A DNA stretch of 64,000 nucleotides from Pseudidiomarina marina (GCF_003987045.1 NZ_PIPZ01000001.1:744001-808000), one strand, 5' to 3'. Positions 19,678 through 28,502 are shown, counted from the first letter of the stretch. The notes: generated by a model not told the origin, from the letters alone. Numbers and translations: made by a program.

Positions 19678-20163
19678 TTAACTCTCAGAACCCGCTAGTG
19701 GCTCCACATAGTGCAAATGCATATCCCATGGGAAGTGAATCCATGTTTCTTGCTCAAGGTCAGCAACAAAATCATCAACTAATTGCATACCTGCTGGCTT
19801 TGCATAAACCGTGATAAATTTAGCTTTTGGAAAACGCTCGCGTAAAAACTTCAAGGTATTACCGGTATCAACGAGGTCATCAATAACCAAGAAGCCTTCG
19901 CCATCTTCGGTTGCGTTCACATCTTTGAGCATGGTTACGCTGTCGCGTTGGCTGTCGTGATCGTATGAACTCACACAAACTGAGTCGACAACACGTACAT
20001 TCAGCTCACGTGCAACAATTGCTGCAGGCACTAAGCCGCCACGACTTACCGCAATAATGCCGCGCCATTGTTCAGCTGGTAACTGGCGGCGCGCCAGTTC
20101 CTTAGTTGCCCGATGCAACTCTTCCCACGATACGAAAAACTCGCGATTTGAATGCCATCCCAT
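19678..20163 (-). CDS. gpt: Xanthine-guanine phosphoribosyltransferase
   Basis: A 161-residue type I phosphoribosyltransferase that salvages guanine, xanthine and hypoxanthine with PRPP. The PRPP-binding motif [15 protein letters not shown] (about 90-104) and the early flexible [19 protein letters not shown] stretch are typical. The C-terminal WIHFPWD matches Gpt. The start at 20163 gives [13 protein letters not shown], close to the E. coli start; an upstream TTG at 20181 is less likely. It lies 5 nt after a purine permease gene, so the two form an uptake-and-salvage operon. Confidence 0.94.
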   Translation of the reverse strand: MGWHSNREFFVSWEELHRATKELARRQLPAEQWRGIIAVSRGGLVPAAIVARELNVRVVDSVCVSSYDHDSQRDSVTMLKDVNATEDGEGFLVIDDLVDTGNTLKFLRERFPKAKFITVYAKPAGMQLVDDFVADLEQETWIHFPWDMHLHYVEPLAGSES

Positions 20164-20168
20164 AATGA

Positions 20169-21470
20169 TTACCCCAACCAAATAAATTTAGCGACAAACA
20201 GCGCTGCTAATACCGCAACACTCCAATTTAATTCACGGACTTTGCCTCCAAGCGCTTTCACGACAACGTAGCTAATAAATCCAAGCGCAATACCGTCAGC
20301 AATTGAGAAGGTTAATGGCGTCATCAATAGCACAACAGCGACTGGAGCCGCTTCCGTAATATCGTCCCAATCCACTGAACGAAGTGTAAACAGCATCAGT
20401 ACCGAGACGTAAATAATAGCGCCGGCGGTCGCATAAGCCGGAACCATGCCCGCCAACGGCGCGAAGAATATAGCCAAAACGAACAATAACCCCACCACCA
20501 CTGCGGTTAGTCCAGTCTTACCACCAGACGCAACACCAGATGCTGATTCAACGTAACTGGTAGTGGTCGACGTACCTAATGCGGCACCTGCAATGGTAGC
20601 GGTACTGTCAGCCATCAACGCGCGTTCAAGACGCGGTAATGAACCATCTGGCTTCGCTAAACCAGCGCGTTGTGCGACGGCCATTAAGGTGCCCGACGTA
20701 TCAAATAAGTCGACAAATAAGAACGCAAAAATCACGCTCAACATGGCAACATCGAACGCAGCGGCAATGTCCATTTGCATAAACGTTGGTGCCAAGCTTG
20801 GTGGCGCTGCAACGATGCCATTATACTGAACATCGCCAAGCAAAAATCCGGCTAAGGTCACTAAAAGTATACTAATCAGCGCGGCACCTTGAATACCCCG
20901 TGCAACCAAACCAATAATCAGAAAGAATCCCGCGCCAGCGAGTAGCACAGACAGTTGCGACATGTCTCCCAACGACACTAAAGTGGCATTGTTCGCGACA
21001 ATAATGTTGGCATTCTTTAGGCCTATAAGCGCTAAGAAAGCACCGATACCTGCGGCGATTGCGAGTCGAAGCGTTACTGGTATGGCATTAATGATCCACG
21101 AACGCACACGCAAAGCAGAGAGTAAGAAGAATAAAATACCGGAGAAGAAAACCGCACCGAGCGCCGTCTGCCACGTGTACCCCATACCGAGTACAACACT
21201 ATAGGTGAAAAAAGCGTTGAGCCCCATCCCCGGAGCCAAAGCTACAGGATAATTCGCCCATAAGCCCATCACCAAACAGCCAATAGCAGCAGCTAAACAG
21301 GTGGCGACAAAAACAGCACCATAGTCCATCCCCGCTTCGCTAAGCATTGAGGGATTGACGAAAATAATATACGCCATGGTTAAAAACGTCGTGATACCCG
21401 CAACGATTTCACGTTTTACCGTACTTCCTTGCGCTTTGATTTGAAACAATCGCTCCAATAAAGCCTGCAT
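20169..21470 (-). CDS. NCS2-family guanine/hypoxanthine permease (AzgA type)
   Basis: A 433-residue polytopic protein with 12-14 predicted membrane helices. [24 protein letters not shown] near the N-terminus and the substrate-site regions [14 protein letters not shown] and [22 protein letters not shown] are characteristic of the AzgA/PbuG/GhxP branch of purine permeases. It should import hypoxanthine, guanine or adenine by proton symport. It is directly upstream of gpt on the same strand. No clear PurR palindrome was found in the 135-nt divergent gap with the ferredoxin gene. Confidence 0.93.
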   Translation of the reverse strand: MQALLERLFQIKAQGSTVKREIVAGITTFLTMAYIIFVNPSMLSEAGMDYGAVFVATCLAAAIGCLVMGLWANYPVALAPGMGLNAFFTYSVVLGMGYTWQTALGAVFFSGILFFLLSALRVRSWIINAIPVTLRLAIAAGIGAFLALIGLKNANIIVANNATLVSLGDMSQLSVLLAGAGFFLIIGLVARGIQGAALISILLVTLAGFLLGDVQYNGIVAAPPSLAPTFMQMDIAAAFDVAMLSVIFAFLFVDLFDTSGTLMAVAQRAGLAKPDGSLPRLERALMADSTATIAGAALGTSTTTSYVESASGVASGGKTGLTAVVVGLLFVLAIFFAPLAGMVPAYATAGAIIYVSVLMLFTLRSVDWDDITEAAPVAVVLLMTPLTFSIADGIALGFISYVVVKALGGKVRELNWSVAVLAALFVAKFIWLG

Positions 21471-21605
21471 AAGCCCCCACTCTCGCTCTGCTGATTAAAA
21501 AATTGCGGTATTCTACAATAATTTCATCGCTTTTGCCGCACTATTATGTGGTAACCTGTTCGCCTTCAATGCACTTCGCAACCATTATTCAAGGAGTTTT
21601 TAGTC

Positions 21606-21926
21606 ATGCCTCGAGTCATATACATTGATGCCCAAGGCGGCGAATTTGAAGCTGAAGTTGAGGTTGGTCAAAACCTGATGGAAGGTGCGGTTGATCACAT
21701 GATCGACGGTATTCTTGGCGAGTGTGGTGGCGTCATGTCATGTGCAACGTGCCACTGCTATGTTGATCCAGCCTGGGTTAACAAAATTCCACCCGCGAGT
21801 GAAATGGAAGAAGACATGTTGGACATGGTGATCGACCCGCAAGATAACAGTCGTCTCAGTTGCCAAATCGAAATGACCGAAGAGTTAGATGGAATTGTAG
21901 TTCGTTTACCGAAATCGCAATTTTAA
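21606..21926 (+). CDS. 2Fe-2S ferredoxin, adrenodoxin/putidaredoxin type
   Basis: A 106-residue electron carrier with the vertebrate-adrenodoxin-like layout. The cluster cysteines are in ECGGVMSCATCHCYVD (spacing C-x5-C-x2-C) and LSCQI. The acidic stretch EMEEDMLDMVID before the last cysteine is the usual partner-docking region. An AAGGAG ribosome binding site lies 8 nt before the ATG. The gene is monocistronic, divergent from the purine permease and convergent with the kinase-like gene (4-nt overlap). Its redox partner cannot be told from context. Confidence 0.92.
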   Translation: MPRVIYIDAQGGEFEAEVEVGQNLMEGAVDHMIDGILGECGGVMSCATCHCYVDPAWVNKIPPASEMEEDMLDMVIDPQDNSRLSCQIEMTEELDGIVVRLPKSQF

Positions 21927-23065
21927 GCGCTTTCAATCCGCACGAATACTTCATCATGGTAGCCGGTTGTCACGCGCATGAGCCCGGACAATTCGGCATC
22001 CAATTCAGGTTCTCCAGTATCTACAAGCAGCGGACGCTGGCCTAGCGCTTGTAACTTCGCTTTGGTTGCCACAATTTGAATGTTCTCTTTACCAATACTG
22101 CGAATCACTGCTGGGCTCAATTGTTGATTACCGCGTCCAAAAATATGGCCTTGCCCACCAATCACGGTAATAATCAACCGCACAGGGCCTTGATGCTCGT
22201 GGATGAGTTGTTCAAGCTGTGAAGCTGTCACGTCGCTAGCAATCACCTTTCCTGCTAGCACCACATCGACACCTAATAGCGTATTTGGCAGGTTTAATTC
22301 CTCCATGATAAACGCCACTGTTGAGCCTGAACCCATGATATACAGCGTATCATCGTCCATGCTCTCAATCACATCGGCGGCGATGTCTGCGAGTACAAGT
22401 TCATCGCTTTCTTTACCACCCATTTTTACTGCTTGTACATAACGCAGCTCCGCTGGAACTAGCATTTCACCATATCGACGCGCTCTTACCGTCCCCTGAC
22501 GAAACGCATCTTCATCAATATCCATTACATCCGCATTGGTCACGCTGGTCAGTTGACCTTGAATAAGTTGCTCAAGCACCTTGCCCGCAGCAGTGGGTGA
22601 TATCGCATAAACGCCTGAGTGAATTTTCACGCCGGCAGGAATACCAAGCACAGGTCGGTGGGCCGGATAGACCGCGCAAACGTCGCGCGCGGTGCCATCG
22701 CCGCCCGCAAACAAAAGTAAATCGATATCATCTCGCTTAGCTAATAACTGAGCTAGCTCGCGCGTATCGTCCGCCGATGTGAGCGACTGTTCTGGGGTAT
22801 ATATGACGTCATAGGCAAAGCCGCGCTCACGCACCATCTCCTCACCGAGGCCATTTGCACCGGTGACAAACTGAACGTGATTCGAATAGGCTTGAATAAC
22901 CTGAAGTGCTTGGTTTACGCGTAGCGGCGCTTTCGGCGTTGCGCCCAACTCAAGTGCTCGCTTCGCCGTGTCGGCGCCGTCACTCCCTTTTAAAGCAACG
23001 GAGCCGCCCAAACCTGCGTATGAATTGACAATGAGACCAATACGAAACAACGGAGTCTTATTCAC
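21923..23065 (-). CDS. ATP-NAD kinase-like protein
   Basis: A 380-residue protein of the ATP-NAD/AcoX kinase family. The N-terminal FRIGLIVNSYAGLGGSVALKGSDG and the nucleotide-binding LLLFAGGDGTARDVC (the GGDGT motif of NAD kinases and diacylglycerol kinases, about 112-116) are clear. GIPAGVKIHSGVYA follows. I prefer GTG 23065 because the frame upstream of it (to 23140) overlaps a different small gene in another frame and is not family-like. Its start overlaps the stop of the entericidin-like gene by 8 nt, suggesting coupled translation. The substrate is unproven. This branch differs from the housekeeping NadK. Confidence 0.87.
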   Translation of the reverse strand: MNKTPLFRIGLIVNSYAGLGGSVALKGSDGADTAKRALELGATPKAPLRVNQALQVIQAYSNHVQFVTGANGLGEEMVRERGFAYDVIYTPEQSLTSADDTRELAQLLAKRDDIDLLLFAGGDGTARDVCAVYPAHRPVLGIPAGVKIHSGVYAISPTAAGKVLEQLIQGQLTSVTNADVMDIDEDAFRQGTVRARRYGEMLVPAELRYVQAVKMGGKESDELVLADIAADVIESMDDDTLYIMGSGSTVAFIMEELNLPNTLLGVDVVLAGKVIASDVTASQLEQLIHEHQGPVRLIITVIGGQGHIFGRGNQQLSPAVIRSIGKENIQIVATKAKLQALGQRPLLVDTGEPELDAELSGLMRVTTGYHDEVFVRIESA

Positions 23066-23192
23066 CTTTATCGCGGGTACCTTCTTGAATGGCTTCGCCG
23101 GCACTCTCAAGATCCTTGCCGATGCCTTCAATAGTGGCACAGCTACTCAAACCTAACGCGACTAAAAGCATAATAAAATGGCGATTCTTCAT
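23058..23192 (-). CDS. Entericidin-type small lipoprotein
   Basis: A 44-residue reading frame whose ATG overlaps the stop of epmC (ATGA, 4 nt). GGAA lies about 7 nt upstream. The translation begins with MKNRH and a hydrophobic core and has a lipobox LSSC with Cys18. ATIEGIGKDLESAGEAIQ follows, which matches the conserved body of the EcnA/EcnB entericidin family (C-x-T-xx-G-x-G-x-D-xx-x-x-G). It should be a short envelope lipoprotein anchored by the modified cysteine. In E. coli EcnB is a bacteriolytic lipoprotein and EcnA its antidote, but most genomes carry a lone member of unknown role. It is easily missed because of its size and overlaps. Confidence 0.87.
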   Translation of the reverse strand: MKNRHFIMLLVALGLSSCATIEGIGKDLESAGEAIQEGTRDKGE

Positions 23193-23725
23193 GTTATGTT
23201 CCATTTAGTTATTGTTGTTGCGGGCCAAGGCTGTTGATAAAACTCAGCCAAAGCTCGGGCAAATTTCTCCGCTCGTGGCGGAATGCCTTCAATTATATAG
23301 CGAGATAATTGTTCTTGAACAGCTTTTGTAAACGCTATTCTATCTACCTCAATACCGCCTAAGTTATCTACGCTGACCTGAAATGGCACACCCGCGCACA
23401 ACGAAAACAGCCACTCTAATGCTTGGGGTTTGCGCTCCACTTGCTCAAATTCAGCTTGTTGCTTTGCATCACGGCCATCTGGTTCATACCAATAACCATA
23501 ATCAAATAGTTGCCGACGCTGTTCACCGGCAATGCACCAGTGAGCGATTTCATGTAAAGCCGAAGCAAAAAAGCCATGCGCAAAAACTATCTGATGATAA
23601 TCATCTGCGTGTTGCATAGGTTGATAATAGGGCTCATGGGTTCCAGCGACCAATCGGGTTTTGTAGTCACTATAAAAACACTGGTCAAACAGCTCAATGA
23701 GTTGCTGATAATGATGTTGTGGCAT
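23189..23725 (-). CDS. epmC: Elongation factor P hydroxylase
   Basis: A 178-residue YfcM/EpmC protein, which hydroxylates the beta-lysylated lysine of EF-P. The metal-binding motif HEIAHWCIAG, the following FDYGYWYEPDGRDAKQQ, and KPQALEWLFSLCAGVPFQVS are diagnostic. ATG 23725 begins close to the E. coli start; a GTG at 23740 is an alternative. It lies 30 nt after aroC on the same strand, and its stop overlaps the small lipoprotein gene. EF-P and EpmA/EpmB are not in the window. Confidence 0.92.
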   Translation of the reverse strand: MPQHHYQQLIELFDQCFYSDYKTRLVAGTHEPYYQPMQHADDYHQIVFAHGFFASALHEIAHWCIAGEQRRQLFDYGYWYEPDGRDAKQQAEFEQVERKPQALEWLFSLCAGVPFQVSVDNLGGIEVDRIAFTKAVQEQLSRYIIEGIPPRAEKFARALAEFYQQPWPATTITKWNIT

Positions 23726-23755
23726 ACTTCTCAACAGCACCTAGATAGAACAACG

Positions 23756-24859
23756 TCATAATTCAATATTTGGAACGCAAGCGTGCACGTCGCCATTTTG
23801 CGCCCGCTGACGTAACCAATGATCCATGATCACCAACGCAGCCATCGCTTCGACCACCGGTACACCGCGGATTCCAACACAAGGATCATGGCGGCCACGC
23901 GTCACAATTGAGCTTGTTTCGCCGCGAATATCAATCGTCTCACCAGCAATGGTGATGCTTGACGTTGGTTTAAACGCAACTTCGGCGATAATTGGCTGAC
24001 CACTGCTAATGCCACCCAGTACCCCACCAGCATGATTACTAGCAAAACCTTTCGGCGTTAAGGCATCGCGATGTTCACTGCCGCGCTGACCGGCAACCGC
24101 GAATCCATCCCCGATGCTCACTGCTTTTACCGCATTGATACTCATCAACGCTTTCGCCAAATCAGCATCCAGACGATCAAATACCGGTTCACCTAAACCA
24201 ACGGGTACGCCGGTCACCTCAAGACGTACGCGCGCGCCAACAGAATCGCCATCTTTCAACAACTGTTTGAGGTACTCTTGTGCCGCTTCTGACATCGTTC
24301 GGTCTGGGCAAAATAATGGATCGCTAGCGACATGTTGCCAAGCAAAATCTGGCTGACCAGGGTCGGTACAATGTGGACCTATTTGAACCACGCCCGCGTG
24401 AAACTTAATACCGAACTTTTCGACTAAGTATTTTTGCGCAATAGCGCCAGCGGCAACTCGCATCGCCGTTTCGCGCGCCGAAGAACGACCACCGCCGCGA
24501 TAATCGCGCACGCCATATTTGTGGGCATAAGTATAATCAGCGTGGCCTGGTCTGAATTTATCTTTTATATCACCGTAATCTTTACTGCGCTGATCGGTGT
24601 TTTCAATGAGTAGCCCAATCGGCGTTCCGGTCGTTTTCCCTTCGAATACGCCTGAGAGAATCTTTACGCTATCCGCCTCACGACGGGCGGTCGTAAATCG
24701 ATTTTGCCCAGGTTTCCGACGATCAAGGAACGGTTGAATATCTGCTTCAGAAAGCTCTAGGCCTGGCGGGCAGCCGTCAACAACAGCGCCAATTGCAGCG
24801 CCGTGGCTTTCGCCAAAAGTTGTGACCCGAAATAATTCACCCCAAGTATTTGCTGCCAT
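23756..24859 (-). CDS. aroC: Chorismate synthase
   Basis: A 367-residue enzyme catalysing the last shikimate step, EPSP to chorismate, with reduced FMN. The signatures [19 protein letters not shown] at the N-terminus, [19 protein letters not shown] and the C-terminal [18 protein letters not shown] are intact. The product feeds the trp operon 4 kb away. ATG 24859 is chosen over the adjacent GTG at 24862. It lies in the minus-strand run prmB-aroC-epmC, the same neighbourhood as in enterobacteria. Confidence 0.97.
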   Translation of the reverse strand: MAANTWGELFRVTTFGESHGAAIGAVVDGCPPGLELSEADIQPFLDRRKPGQNRFTTARREADSVKILSGVFEGKTTGTPIGLLIENTDQRSKDYGDIKDKFRPGHADYTYAHKYGVRDYRGGGRSSARETAMRVAAGAIAQKYLVEKFGIKFHAGVVQIGPHCTDPGQPDFAWQHVASDPLFCPDRTMSEAAQEYLKQLLKDGDSVGARVRLEVTGVPVGLGEPVFDRLDADLAKALMSINAVKAVSIGDGFAVAGQRGSEHRDALTPKGFASNHAGGVLGGISSGQPIIAEVAFKPTSSITIAGETIDIRGETSSIVTRGRHDPCVGIRGVPVVEAMAALVIMDHWLRQRAQNGDVHACVPNIEL

Positions 24860-24907
24860 CACTCTGTCTCAGTCGTTGTTGTTACGTTCTAGTCGTGTGG
24901 TTTCGCG

Positions 24908-25816
24908 CTAAAATTTTTCGCGATGCGCAACGAGGTCGGCATACGTCAGCACAAATACACCGTCGCCACCGCGCTCGAATTCAACCCAATCAAACGGAAC
25001 TTCAGGAAACTCTTCGGCCAAAGCGACCCATGAGTTGCCTACCTCACAAACCAAAACACCGTGCTCGGTCAAGTGTTCCGGTGCTTCACGTAAAATGGTA
25101 CGAACTAAATCTAAGCCATCATCACCAGCTGCGAGACCAAGTTCTGGTTCATGTCTAAATTCGTCTGGTAGATCCGCCATATCCTCGGCATCGACATACG
25201 GTGGATTCGTCACAATAAGATCATAACGTTGCTTCGGCACACCATCATACAAATTCGACTGAATAGGAATAACGCGCTCTTCTAAACCATGCATCGCGAT
25301 GTTCTCTTCAGCAACAGCAAGCGCATCTAACGATAAATCCAACGCATCAATATCGGCCTCATCAAATGCATAGGCACAAGCAATAGCAATACAACCACTT
25401 CCTGTACATAAATCAAGAATCCGCTTCGGTTCTTGCGCTAGCCACGGTGTAAAACGCTTCTCGATCAACTCCGCAATCGGCGAACGTGGTACCAGAACGC
25501 GCTCGTCAACAATAAATGGCAGCCCAGCAAACCATGCTTGGCCAATTAAATAAGCCGCTGGCTTCCGCTCTTCAATACGTGTCGTCACCAACGACACAAA
25601 CTCATCCAGTTCGTGTTCTTGCAAGTGGGCCTGCTCAAATATAGCGAGTTGCTCAAAATTTAACTGAGTCACATGCCCTAACAAAAGTTGCGCTTCGCTG
25701 TAGGCGTTATCGGTGCCGTGGCCAAAATAAACATCTGCGCTCTGCATCGCGGTGACAGCCCAACGCAGCGCATCATGTAAATTGGTTTGCGTAAATGTGA
25801 CATTTACCTGTGACAA
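24908..25816 (-). CDS. prmB: Ribosomal protein L3 N5-glutamine methyltransferase
   Basis: A class I SAM methyltransferase with the NPPY motif (DLIVTNPPYVDAEDM) used to methylate glutamine side chains. The glycine-rich SAM loop is ILDLCTGSGCIAIACAYAF. The domain FGHGTDNAYSEAQLLL near the N-terminus is PrmB-specific, which separates it from the release-factor enzyme PrmC. The start is uncertain. TTG 25816 (GGAGA 7 nt upstream) gives 302 residues, near the usual ~310. The frame continues to a TTG at 25906. It is divergent from smrB, as in E. coli. Confidence 0.93.
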   Translation of the reverse strand: MSQVNVTFTQTNLHDALRWAVTAMQSADVYFGHGTDNAYSEAQLLLGHVTQLNFEQLAIFEQAHLQEHELDEFVSLVTTRIEERKPAAYLIGQAWFAGLPFIVDERVLVPRSPIAELIEKRFTPWLAQEPKRILDLCTGSGCIAIACAYAFDEADIDALDLSLDALAVAEENIAMHGLEERVIPIQSNLYDGVPKQRYDLIVTNPPYVDAEDMADLPDEFRHEPELGLAAGDDGLDLVRTILREAPEHLTEHGVLVCEVGNSWVALAEEFPEVPFDWVEFERGGDGVFVLTYADLVAHREKF

Positions 25817-25917
25817 GGTAGGTTCTCCGAAGTTGTTCCGTTCTTTGCCATAAGATACCCTAATAGCACTAAGTTCGCATCCAAAGATGTACGTTGATAG
25901 ATACAAATCGAGTGGTT

Positions 25918-26421
25918 ATGAGTGAAGATTCAGACGATTTCGCACTGTTTCGTGAGCAAGTAAAGGTCGATCGCCGCATTCGCAGCGAAACCGTGCAAGC
26001 GCCGCGCCCCAAACGAGCCAGGAAACCTTCAGGCTCGAATACCCCTGAACGCCAACAGCAGGCGGAGTTTTTCTTTTCTGATACCTTTCGAGCGCATTTC
26101 CCCGAAGGTCCCGTACGCTATTGTGCAGAAGGCGAATCATCGCACTTACTCAAGCAGCTTCGCCGCGGCGATTATCCACCCGAATTATTTCTTGATTTAC
26201 ACGGTATGACGCAAGCCGAGGCCAAGCGCGAAATCGCCGCGCTACTGCATGCTTGTACAAAACAGAATATTGACTGTTGTTCCATTATGAGTGGTCACGG
26301 GAAGGGTATTTTAAAGGAGAATTTACCGCATTGGTTGGTACAGCATCCGGCGGTGCGAGCGTTTCATCAGGCGCCTGCGGCTCACGGTGGCAACGCCGCC
26401 CTCCTCATCCTCATTCGTTAA
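25918..26421 (+). CDS. smrB: SmrB ribosome-rescue endonuclease, C-terminus altered by a repeat
   Basis: A 167-residue Smr-domain protein. E. coli SmrB cuts mRNA at collided ribosomes. The DLHGMTQAEAKREI motif (about 98-111) and the SGHGKGILK loop (about 128-136) are the two Smr signatures; the N-terminal half is basic. ATG 25918 has an upstream GAGTGG. The C-terminus ends AALLILIR, with the last codons (ATT CGT TAA) formed by the heptamer repeat that starts at 26416. E. coli SmrB, as I recall it, continues about ten residues further (EEWLPPELP type), so the repeat seems to have replaced the original end. Confidence 0.93.
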   Translation: MSEDSDDFALFREQVKVDRRIRSETVQAPRPKRARKPSGSNTPERQQQAEFFFSDTFRAHFPEGPVRYCAEGESSHLLKQLRRGDYPPELFLDLHGMTQAEAKREIAALLHACTKQNIDCCSIMSGHGKGILKENLPHWLVQHPAVRAFHQAPAAHGGNAALLILIR

Positions 26422-26570
26422 TCGTTAATCGTTATTCGTTATTCGTTATTCGTTATTCGTTATTCGTTATTCGTTATTCGTACGTTCGCTTCGCTCACTG
26501 TTCGTCCGTGCTTCGCACTGTTCGAAGAGCGCAGCGGACGAACAGCGTAGCGCACGAATAACGAATAACG
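26416..26570. repeat. Family 2 heptamer element, copy B
   Basis: The left arm is nine tandem 7-nt units: two CGTTAAT then seven CGTTATT (26416-26478). The right arm has only two AATAACG units ending at 26570. Between them is a GC-richer core containing nested inverted repeats, for example CTGTTCGTCCG (26498-26508) with CGGACGAACAG (26535-26545). The first 26 nt of the core (26479-26504) match 47091-47116 at 25 of 26 positions. CGAACAGCGTAGCGCACG (26539-26556) occurs exactly, inverted, at 42083-42100. The element overlaps the smrB stop and ends 5 nt before the sixA stop. Confidence 0.92.
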
Positions 26571-26574
26571 GTTT

Positions 26575-27066
26575 TTAAGGAACGACCATGCGGATGAAGT
26601 CGGCTCGCTGCATCGCCACATCCAACTTCAACTCCGCCATCCCAGCCGTCGGAAACAACAACGGCGGCGTTTTCTTATCCAGCGTCGCCACAAGATAGCT
26701 CACAAACGGCATATGCGACACCAACACAATGGTTTCAGCGTTCGGATAGCGGCTTTGCAACATTGCAAAAAACCAATCACAGAATTCTTGCGGATCGCTT
26801 TCAGGAATCGCATCATCAGCAACATCGCGGTGACTGGCGGGAGTAATGGATTCAACAATGGTCGCGGTTTGCTGGGCACGAATAAATGGGCTGGCTAATA
26901 ACCAATCGAATTGCGTTCCCTGTTCTTGCATGTAGCTTTTCAGCCAATCGGCACTTGCCAACACCTCACTCTCACCGAGCGTGCTTAGCGGGCGTATTGC
27001 ATCAGCTTTTAATGCCTGCGCTGGTTCAGCATCACCATGGCGCATAATAAACAGGGTAACAGCCAC
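26575..27066 (-). CDS. sixA: Phosphohistidine phosphatase
   Basis: A 163-residue histidine-phosphatase-superfamily protein. The catalytic RHG motif is LFIMRHGDAEP (His about residue 10), followed by RPLSTLGESEV and LASPFIRAQQTA. A second histidine lies in VLVSHMPFVSYL. This is the SixA arrangement; E. coli SixA removes phosphate from histidine in phosphotransfer proteins, notably NPr of the nitrogen PTS. It is the last gene of ratA-rnfH-sixA (3-nt gap) and is convergent with smrB across the family 2 repeat. Confidence 0.9.
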   Translation of the reverse strand: MAVTLFIMRHGDAEPAQALKADAIRPLSTLGESEVLASADWLKSYMQEQGTQFDWLLASPFIRAQQTATIVESITPASHRDVADDAIPESDPQEFCDWFFAMLQSRYPNAETIVLVSHMPFVSYLVATLDKKTPPLLFPTAGMAELKLDVAMQRADFIRMVVP

Positions 27067-27069
27067 GAC

Positions 27070-27441
27070 TTATTCGTTCTCCTCAGCTGAATCAGCTGAT
27101 TCATCTTGGCGTCGACGTCGACGTCCACCAGTAACCGGATCGGCTCGCCCCTCATCTATAGCTTGATCCGCACGACGGCGTCTAACCGCTTTAGGATCAG
27201 CAATAAGTGGGCGGTAAATTTCGATACGATCACCTTCTCGTAATTCATGATCGAGCTTAACCGCTTTACTCCAGATACCAACCTTTTGTTCCGAGAGATC
27301 AATTTCTGGGAAATATTGTTTGATCTGTGAACGCTCAATCGCATCTTCAACTATCGTACCGACAGGAACTCGCAGCGGAATAATTTGCTGACGTTCAGGC
27401 GTTGCGTACGCTACTTCAATTTGAATTTGTTGCGGTGCCAT
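27070..27441 (-). CDS. RnfH-family ubiquitin-like protein
   Basis: A 123-residue protein. The first ~95 residues match the RnfH/UPF0125 beta-grasp family (IQIEVAYATPERQQIIPLRV, then KVGIWSKAVKLDHELREGDRIEIYRPL and DPKAVRRRRA). The C-terminal tail is arginine-rich, then acidic (GGRRRRRQDESADSAEENE), and probably disordered. It is 3 nt downstream of ratA, the common ratA-ratB order. The biochemical role is unknown; proposed links to Rnf or to RatA are based on gene neighbourhood. Confidence 0.88.
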   Translation of the reverse strand: MAPQQIQIEVAYATPERQQIIPLRVPVGTIVEDAIERSQIKQYFPEIDLSEQKVGIWSKAVKLDHELREGDRIEIYRPLIADPKAVRRRRADQAIDEGRADPVTGGRRRRRQDESADSAEENE

Positions 27442-27444
27442 TAT

Positions 27445-27882
27445 TTATTGTGACCCATACACTTGTTGTGCACGCTGTACAAACGCATCAACCATGCGGC
27501 TTTGCAGCTCATTAAAAATTTTACCAAATGCCATGCCGAGCAGACGATTCGCAAACTCGAATTCCAGCTTTAACACAATTTTGCAGGCCTGTTCATCAAG
27601 CTTATGGAAACTCCAGCCACCACGCAAATACTGAAACGGTCCATCCACAAGCACCATATCAATTCGTTCAAACGGTACAAGCGTATTACGTGTTGTGAAC
27701 GATTTACTGATTCCGGCTTTAGAAATATCGAGACGGGCGACTTTATTTTGCTCATCGCTCTCTAGCACCGATGCACTGCGGCAACCTGGCACAAACTCCG
27801 GATAACGATCGACGTCATTCACCAATGCGTACATTTGCGCATCGCTGTATGGTACTAAAGCACTCCGTTCAATAGTCGGCAT
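27445..27882 (-). CDS. ratA: RatA/COQ10-family START-like protein
   Basis: A 145-residue START/Bet v1-like protein. The start ATG 27882 (GAGGA 6 nt upstream) gives MPTIERSALVPYSDAQMYAL, the conserved beginning. The frame is open to 27933, but that part is not family-like. FVPGCRSASVLES and GPFQYLRGGWSFHKL are family segments. The homologous eukaryotic COQ10 binds ubiquinone. E. coli RatA/PasT has been described as a ribosome-association inhibitor when overproduced. The conserved operon with rnfH and position divergent from smpB favour a housekeeping role. Confidence 0.9.
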   Translation of the reverse strand: MPTIERSALVPYSDAQMYALVNDVDRYPEFVPGCRSASVLESDEQNKVARLDISKAGISKSFTTRNTLVPFERIDMVLVDGPFQYLRGGWSFHKLDEQACKIVLKLEFEFANRLLGMAFGKIFNELQSRMVDAFVQRAQQVYGSQ

Positions 27883-28009
27883 CGCAGTCCTCGTTTGGTT
27901 AAAATGATGCGCATGATAGCGCATTTCATACATTGAATCACCCTCTCAAATTGAGCAAATAAACCCGTGATTTTGCAATAAAACAAATTTTAATTTTTCC
28001 TGCCATCGG

Positions 28010-28015
28010 TATAAT
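28010..28015 (+). promoter_or_regulatory. TATAAT -10 element placed for leaderless smpB
   Basis: A perfect TATAAT ends 7 nt before the smpB ATG, which would put transcription start at or next to the A of the ATG. No Shine-Dalgarno sequence is visible in the preceding 20 nt. No good -35 hexamer is present at 17±1 nt, so the promoter may need an activator, or the match may be chance. Confidence 0.45.
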
Positions 28016-28022
28016 ACGGCGC

Positions 28023-28502
28023 ATGAGCAAAACTAAAAAAAATCAAAATTCAAATACCATCGCGTTGAATAAAAAAGCGCGGCACGAATATTTCCTCGAA
28101 GATAAATTTGAGGCCGGCTTAGCCCTGCAAGGTTGGGAAGTAAAAAGTATCCGTGCTGGTAAGGTCAACATTAGCGACACCTACGTCATCATCAAAAATG
28201 GCGAAGCCTATCTACTTGGTGCGCAAATTCAACCACTTATCTCAGCCTCAAGCCACGTTGTGTGCGACCCTGAACGCACCCGCAAGCTCTTATTAAAAAA
28301 GCGCGAGCTCGACAAACTAATCGGTGCCAGTGAACGCGAAGGTTACGCCATTGTCGCCACGGCAATGTATTGGAAAAAGCATTTGGTGAAGTTAGAAATT
28401 TACCTCGCCAAGGGTAAGAAGTCTCACGATAAGCGCGACACCATTAAAGAACGCGATTGGCAGCGTCAAAAGGCGCGCATTATGAAGCACAACGTTCGTT
28501 AA
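28023..28502 (+). CDS. smpB: SsrA-binding protein SmpB
   Basis: A 159-residue SmpB, the partner of tmRNA in trans-translation. The family signature [20 protein letters not shown], the KVNISDTYV strand and the C-terminal tail [18 protein letters not shown] that folds as a helix in the mRNA channel are all intact. It is divergent from ratA, the usual arrangement. The tmRNA gene ssrA, often nearby, is not in the window. The mRNA may be leaderless (see the -10 element directly upstream). Confidence 0.97.
   Translation: MSKTKKNQNSNTIALNKKARHEYFLEDKFEAGLALQGWEVKSIRAGKVNISDTYVIIKNGEAYLLGAQIQPLISASSHVVCDPERTRKLLLKKRELDKLIGASEREGYAIVATAMYWKKHLVKLEIYLAKGKKSHDKRDTIKERDWQRQKARIMKHNVR

Noticed and set aside
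23066-23140. N-terminal extension of the ATP-NAD kinase-like protein
   Set aside because: The sequence is better explained by the entericidin-like gene in a different frame. The family begins at about FRIGLIVN, right after GTG 23065.
26277-26561. 94-codon frame across the smrB end and repeat B
   Set aside because: It is the smrB sequence in another frame followed by the repeat read as RYSLFVI units; there is no start signal or family similarity.
26416-26570. CRISPR-like array
   Set aside because: Units are 7 nt and directly adjacent with no spacers, and no cas genes are present.
27070-27882. RatA-RnfH as a toxin-antitoxin system
   Set aside because: The pair is a conserved housekeeping COQ10-like/beta-grasp combination. 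Nothing in the sequence points to a mobile or addiction module.
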